Source: Sipunculus nudus (Eukaryota > Annelida > Sipuncula > Golfingiida > Sipunculidae). Taken from it: DNA of 64,000 nucleotides. A program made the translations under genes and the position numbers. The first letter of the stretch is position 1, and every line of letters begins with the position of its first letter. The stretch lies in contig CM049321.1 of assembly GCA_026874595.1 (NCBI GenBank), forward strand, positions 46,739,797 to 46,803,796, in the 5' to 3' direction. Below are positions 60,677 through 64,000 of this stretch, in pieces. The notes under the pieces are model-generated. The model saw only the letters and a program-made list of their open reading frames with translations, was not told the origin of the DNA and did no database searches.

Positions 60677-63085
60677 GTAAGTCATCTCTCGCAAGTTAAA
60701 CAAATGTCATTAACGAAAATAAGAGTCAAACATTTCTCAATTGTTTCCTTTACTCACAGTAAAAGCAATTTAAACAATCATCTTATGATAAATTATATCT
60801 ATATCAATAGAACAATATTATACAAATATACTTCAATCAAAATAATACCAGTCATTTATGACTAAAATAAATCTTGCAGGACTTCGCTGTTAGACAAGGA
60901 AAACGAAGCGCATTCCTTTATTAAATTCAAGAGGAAAACTACTCCAACATTCAGCACAATTGACGGATCCGCAAATTTTTTATTAAAGTGCACTTCATGC
61001 GAATTATTTTATTTTGCATTATAAATTTGATCGATTGCTGTACCAAGTTTAAAGTGGTTAACTGTTCAACTGTAGCACATTCGCATTCTAAAAAAAATAA
61101 TAAACACTCTTTTCATTGTGCACTCTTTTGATTCGTATGCATGGTTTAATTACCGTGCAGGGTCGTAGTTATATTAACCACCAACTAAAGAATGAAGCCA
61201 ACACAAATTATAATTTGGTTGATATGATCTTGATCTCAAATTTTCTTTGCAATATGTACTGACCACATAAGCTATATTTAATCCTGGGAGCCGTGTTCGC
61301 ATGTTTTTCTTCGCGATTAATCATTTTAAAAATTTCTTCACAGGTAGAATCTTTAAACGTTTGCCTTGTAAAATTGTTGTAAAATGTTTATTTACATATT
61401 GGGCTCCTTGTGCTCCTAATACAGATGGCCCGTAATTGACGTGTTTCCGAGACGGTCCCACAGTATGTGGATTCATATAAAAAGCCATGTCGATGGATCT
61501 GAATGCTTTTAACAAGGCAATAGTGATGTCACAAAAACATCTAATAGACCTGTCATTCATGACTCTATTGAATTATGTCATCAGTTGAAAGGCATGCTAT
61601 TTCTTCAGTCTCCGCTGATTGAAATGTGGCAAACATTGTGAACTGTTTTGTTATGTTCAGGACTAATTGTCTCATGCTTATCAGTGCAAAAAACACTGTA
61701 TATCATTAAGGTAGACGGCGGAAAACACCCTGAAAGTTTAGAGGACGATAATTTATATCATCATATTGTTTAAAATCAATTATCCAAACTTATGTGGGCA
61801 CGTATAATTGGATAGCAATATAACAAATTTTGTTGGAGCAGTTTTATAAAATTTTGCTTTTTTTGCCGATATTTGTAGGAACATTGAGCAATCGGATTAG
61901 CCGTGCAATCCAAACAAAATACATTTAATGCTGTATATTTTAACAAGAGCTATATACAATCACGCCAATTTGATAATTTTTTCATCTGTAGCAGATTCGC
62001 ATGGCCTTTATTTAAATAAACTCATTTTTCATTCTGTACTCTTTTGATTAAACATGCATGGTTTATTTATCGTGCAGGCACGTGGTTAAATTAACCACCA
62101 ACATAAGGATGGAGCCAGCACAAATTATTATTTGTTTTATATATTTTTTATTTCGTGTTCTTTGTGCAATATGAACTGACCACATAAGATATATTCAATC
62201 CTAGATTCGGTGTCGGCATGTTAGTTTCGCAATCAGTCATTCAACAATTTTCTACACAGGTAAAAGCTTTACAAAATTGCTTTATAAAAGTGTTGTAAAT
62301 TGATAATTTACTTTATGGGCTTCTTGTGCTCTTTATACTGAAGGCCCATGATTGGCGACTTTCCGAGACAGCCGAACAGCATGTTGTTTCATATAAACAA
62401 AAGTCCATTTCTATGGGTCCGAGGGCCCTTCACAAGGCAATAGTGATGTCACAGAAACATCTCATCGACCTGGTATTCATGACTCTATTGAATGATGCCT
62501 TCAACTGAAATGCATTTTTTTTTCATAAGTCCCCGCTGATTGATATGTGGCTTACATTCTAAATTTTATAGATATTCTCTGGATGAATTGTCTCAAGCGA
62601 ATCAGTACAAAGACAAAAAATAGTGTATTCCACTTAGGTAGAAGGCAGAAGAGACCCTGCAACCTCAGGGGAAGATATTTTATATCATCATATTGTTCAA
62701 AATTAATTATCCGAAAGTATGTGGGCACGTATTACTGGAAGGCAATATAACAATTTATTGTAGCAGTGTTATAAGATTTCATTTTTTTACCGATACTAAG
62801 AACAGTGCGCAATCGGATTAGCTGTGTAATCCAAACGAGGTATATCCTGATGCTGTATATTTTAATAAACGTATATAGGAACACGCCATTTGTATAAGTT
62901 TTACGAATCCTCAAAAGTAAATGCTTTTTACCTTGTAGTCAGGTTTTGTTTAATCTTTCTTTGAACATATAATTCAGCAAACGTTATCTCATTCAGAGTT
63001 ATGGAGTTTTTTTTATGGTTAGGTAAAAATAAGTAATGTACTTTTTGTTTACTGGTTATGTTTTAAAGATAACCATTTTCTTCAG

Positions 63086-63103
63086 GTCTTCCATCGCTAC
63101 CAG
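63086..63103 (+). CDS. Mini-exon 14 (18 nt)
   Basis: TTTTCTTCAG acceptor, CCAG/GTATGT donor; GLPSLP. Confidence 0.7.
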
Positions 63104-63549
63104 GTATGTCTTCAATCCTCATCTGTTTGCAATTTATTTGATACCCTTGTATGATTGTATAATGCATTTTAGAATGAAGTGAATGAAATACTCAAATCTT
63201 ATAGGAATTTCAAGTCAGCCTAATTTTAAGCAGGTAGCAACAGAATTATTATTGCGCTACAATTAATAACTGCAAGATAACGAATATGCTTTTCAACTGC
63301 TGTCTGTTTCCGACATTTTTAACAGCATTTTATCGTCACCGTTTCTAATGAATAACAATTATATCAATTTCTTTTTTTTCCTGTAATTTTTTAGTCCCAG
63401 GGGTATTGTTCTTATGTGAATATATCGAGAGAATGAGTTAACGCAATAATAAATGCAAATTATTCCGAAGCAAATTATATCAATGAATTACAAGTAGGTT
63501 GTTTTACATGTATTACCCACTTCACTCTTTTCATTCTTATCACAGCCAG

Positions 63550-63582
63550 CGACAACCGTATACTCCAATACAACTGAACAAG
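63550..63582 (+). CDS. Mini-exon 15 (33 nt)
   Basis: The acceptor at CACAGCCAG keeps the length divisible by three; the CACAG four bases earlier would not. Donor CAAG/GTAGGC; ATTVYSNTTEQ with an NTT glycosylation sequon. Confidence 0.6.
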
Positions 63583-63811
63583 GTAGGCTGTCGCTTCGGC
63601 ATTTTAGCAGAAGGTATAAAACACTTACCCTCAAACAATGTATATTCTGTCTTCAACCATGCAAAATATTATTCCTAAACAATTATACCGCCTAGTGGTG
63701 ATATTAACGCAAACGAACCAGTAAATGTAAATATTGCGAAGCGTGCATTTTTTTATATTTACATTGTCGTTTTATATGTATAACTTCTGTTTCTATTTTG
63801 ATTATAATCAG

Positions 63812-63850
63812 AGCAAAGAACAACCGTATACGGCGATACAACTGAACAAA
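63812..63850 (+). CDS. Mini-exon 16 (type B, 39 nt)
   Basis: TTATAATCAG acceptor, CAAA/GTAAAT donor; EQRTTVYGDTTEQ. The last exon in the window; the array continues past the edge or ends just beyond it. Confidence 0.65.
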
Positions 63851-64000
63851 GTAAATTCTACCTCCAGTATTTAAGCAGGCGTTGTAAAACAATTAGCCTC
63901 AAACAATTTCTCATCTGTTTGCATAGGATTGAATTGATGTTACTTATTTGATACCCTATGAATCTTTTCTAACAAAGTTTACAATTATGTGAATGAAATG

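Larger units (their letters stand above)
48960..63900 (+). repeat. Tandem array of mini-exon units (mucin-like stalk)
   Basis: At least eighteen exons of 39, 36, 33, 27-like or 18 nt, spaced about 0.4-2.5 kb, are embedded in introns that also repeat. A recurring block contains a GACAAGGCAATAGTGATGTC-like line near 49440, 53490, 54610, 58085, 59770, 61510 and 62430, preceded by a TTTCCGAGACAGCCGAAC-like line. Two exon types alternate in part: type A (GPPSTISTPETDQ consensus) and type B (ending STAQSEQ or DTTEQ). Each reads open as phase 1-1, so each can be added, lost or skipped without changing frame. The product looks like an O-glycosylated Pro/Thr/Ser stalk. Confidence 0.85.

Noticed and set aside
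48960-63900. A CRISPR-like reading of the regularly recurring short repeats
   Set aside because: Spacing is irregular (0.4-2.5 kb), the repeats carry splice sites, and the genome is eukaryotic.

Overview
This is a window of an AT-rich animal nuclear genome. Genes have short exons with GT/AG introns, TA microsatellites are abundant, and there are tRNA-derived SINEs and decayed Helitron, non-LTR and hAT-like elements. The repeat content and style best suit a mollusc, probably a bivalve. That assignment is inference, since no species marker is visible.

Layout. 0-7.3 kb is a transposon graveyard: a 1.37-kb DNA element with long inverted repeats, a SINE with a perfect 15-bp target duplication, a Helitron relic (Rep plus PIF1-like helicase) and a non-LTR reverse transcriptase relic. 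7.3-35.7 kb is a degraded segmental duplication in three units. Units 1 and 3 each carry a minus-strand four-exon gene: a signal-peptide exon, a 694-nt ectodomain exon, and two exons encoding a seven-helix receptor. Unit 2 keeps the flanks but has lost the receptor. Copy A (8.3-12.4 kb) is a clear pseudogene, with three frameshifts and a 903-bp transposon at a splice junction. Copy B (25.0-30.7 kb) is open in all four exons except for one TGA three codons before the end of exon 3. A second TTAA-site transposon with inverted repeats of about 310 bp sits in its last intron.

35.7-41.2 kb is mostly gene-poor. From 41.25 kb a plus-strand gene starts with a split signal peptide and encodes secreted cysteine-rich modules; one five-cysteine module recurs at 44.56 kb. 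45.2-46.8 kb holds a minus-strand hAT-like (ZNF862/DUF4371 type) relic and a 96/84-bp minisatellite.

The most interesting part is 48.8-63.9 kb: a tandem array of at least eighteen tiny exons (39, 36, 33 or 18 nt). All can be read as symmetric phase 1-1 exons coding a Pro/Thr/Ser-rich, mucin-like repeat. For the sixteen numbered exons this is the only one of three frames that stays open throughout. They lie inside a recurring intronic block and look like a stalk built by repeated exon duplication. They may belong to the cysteine-rich secreted gene upstream, but the join is not shown by the sequence.
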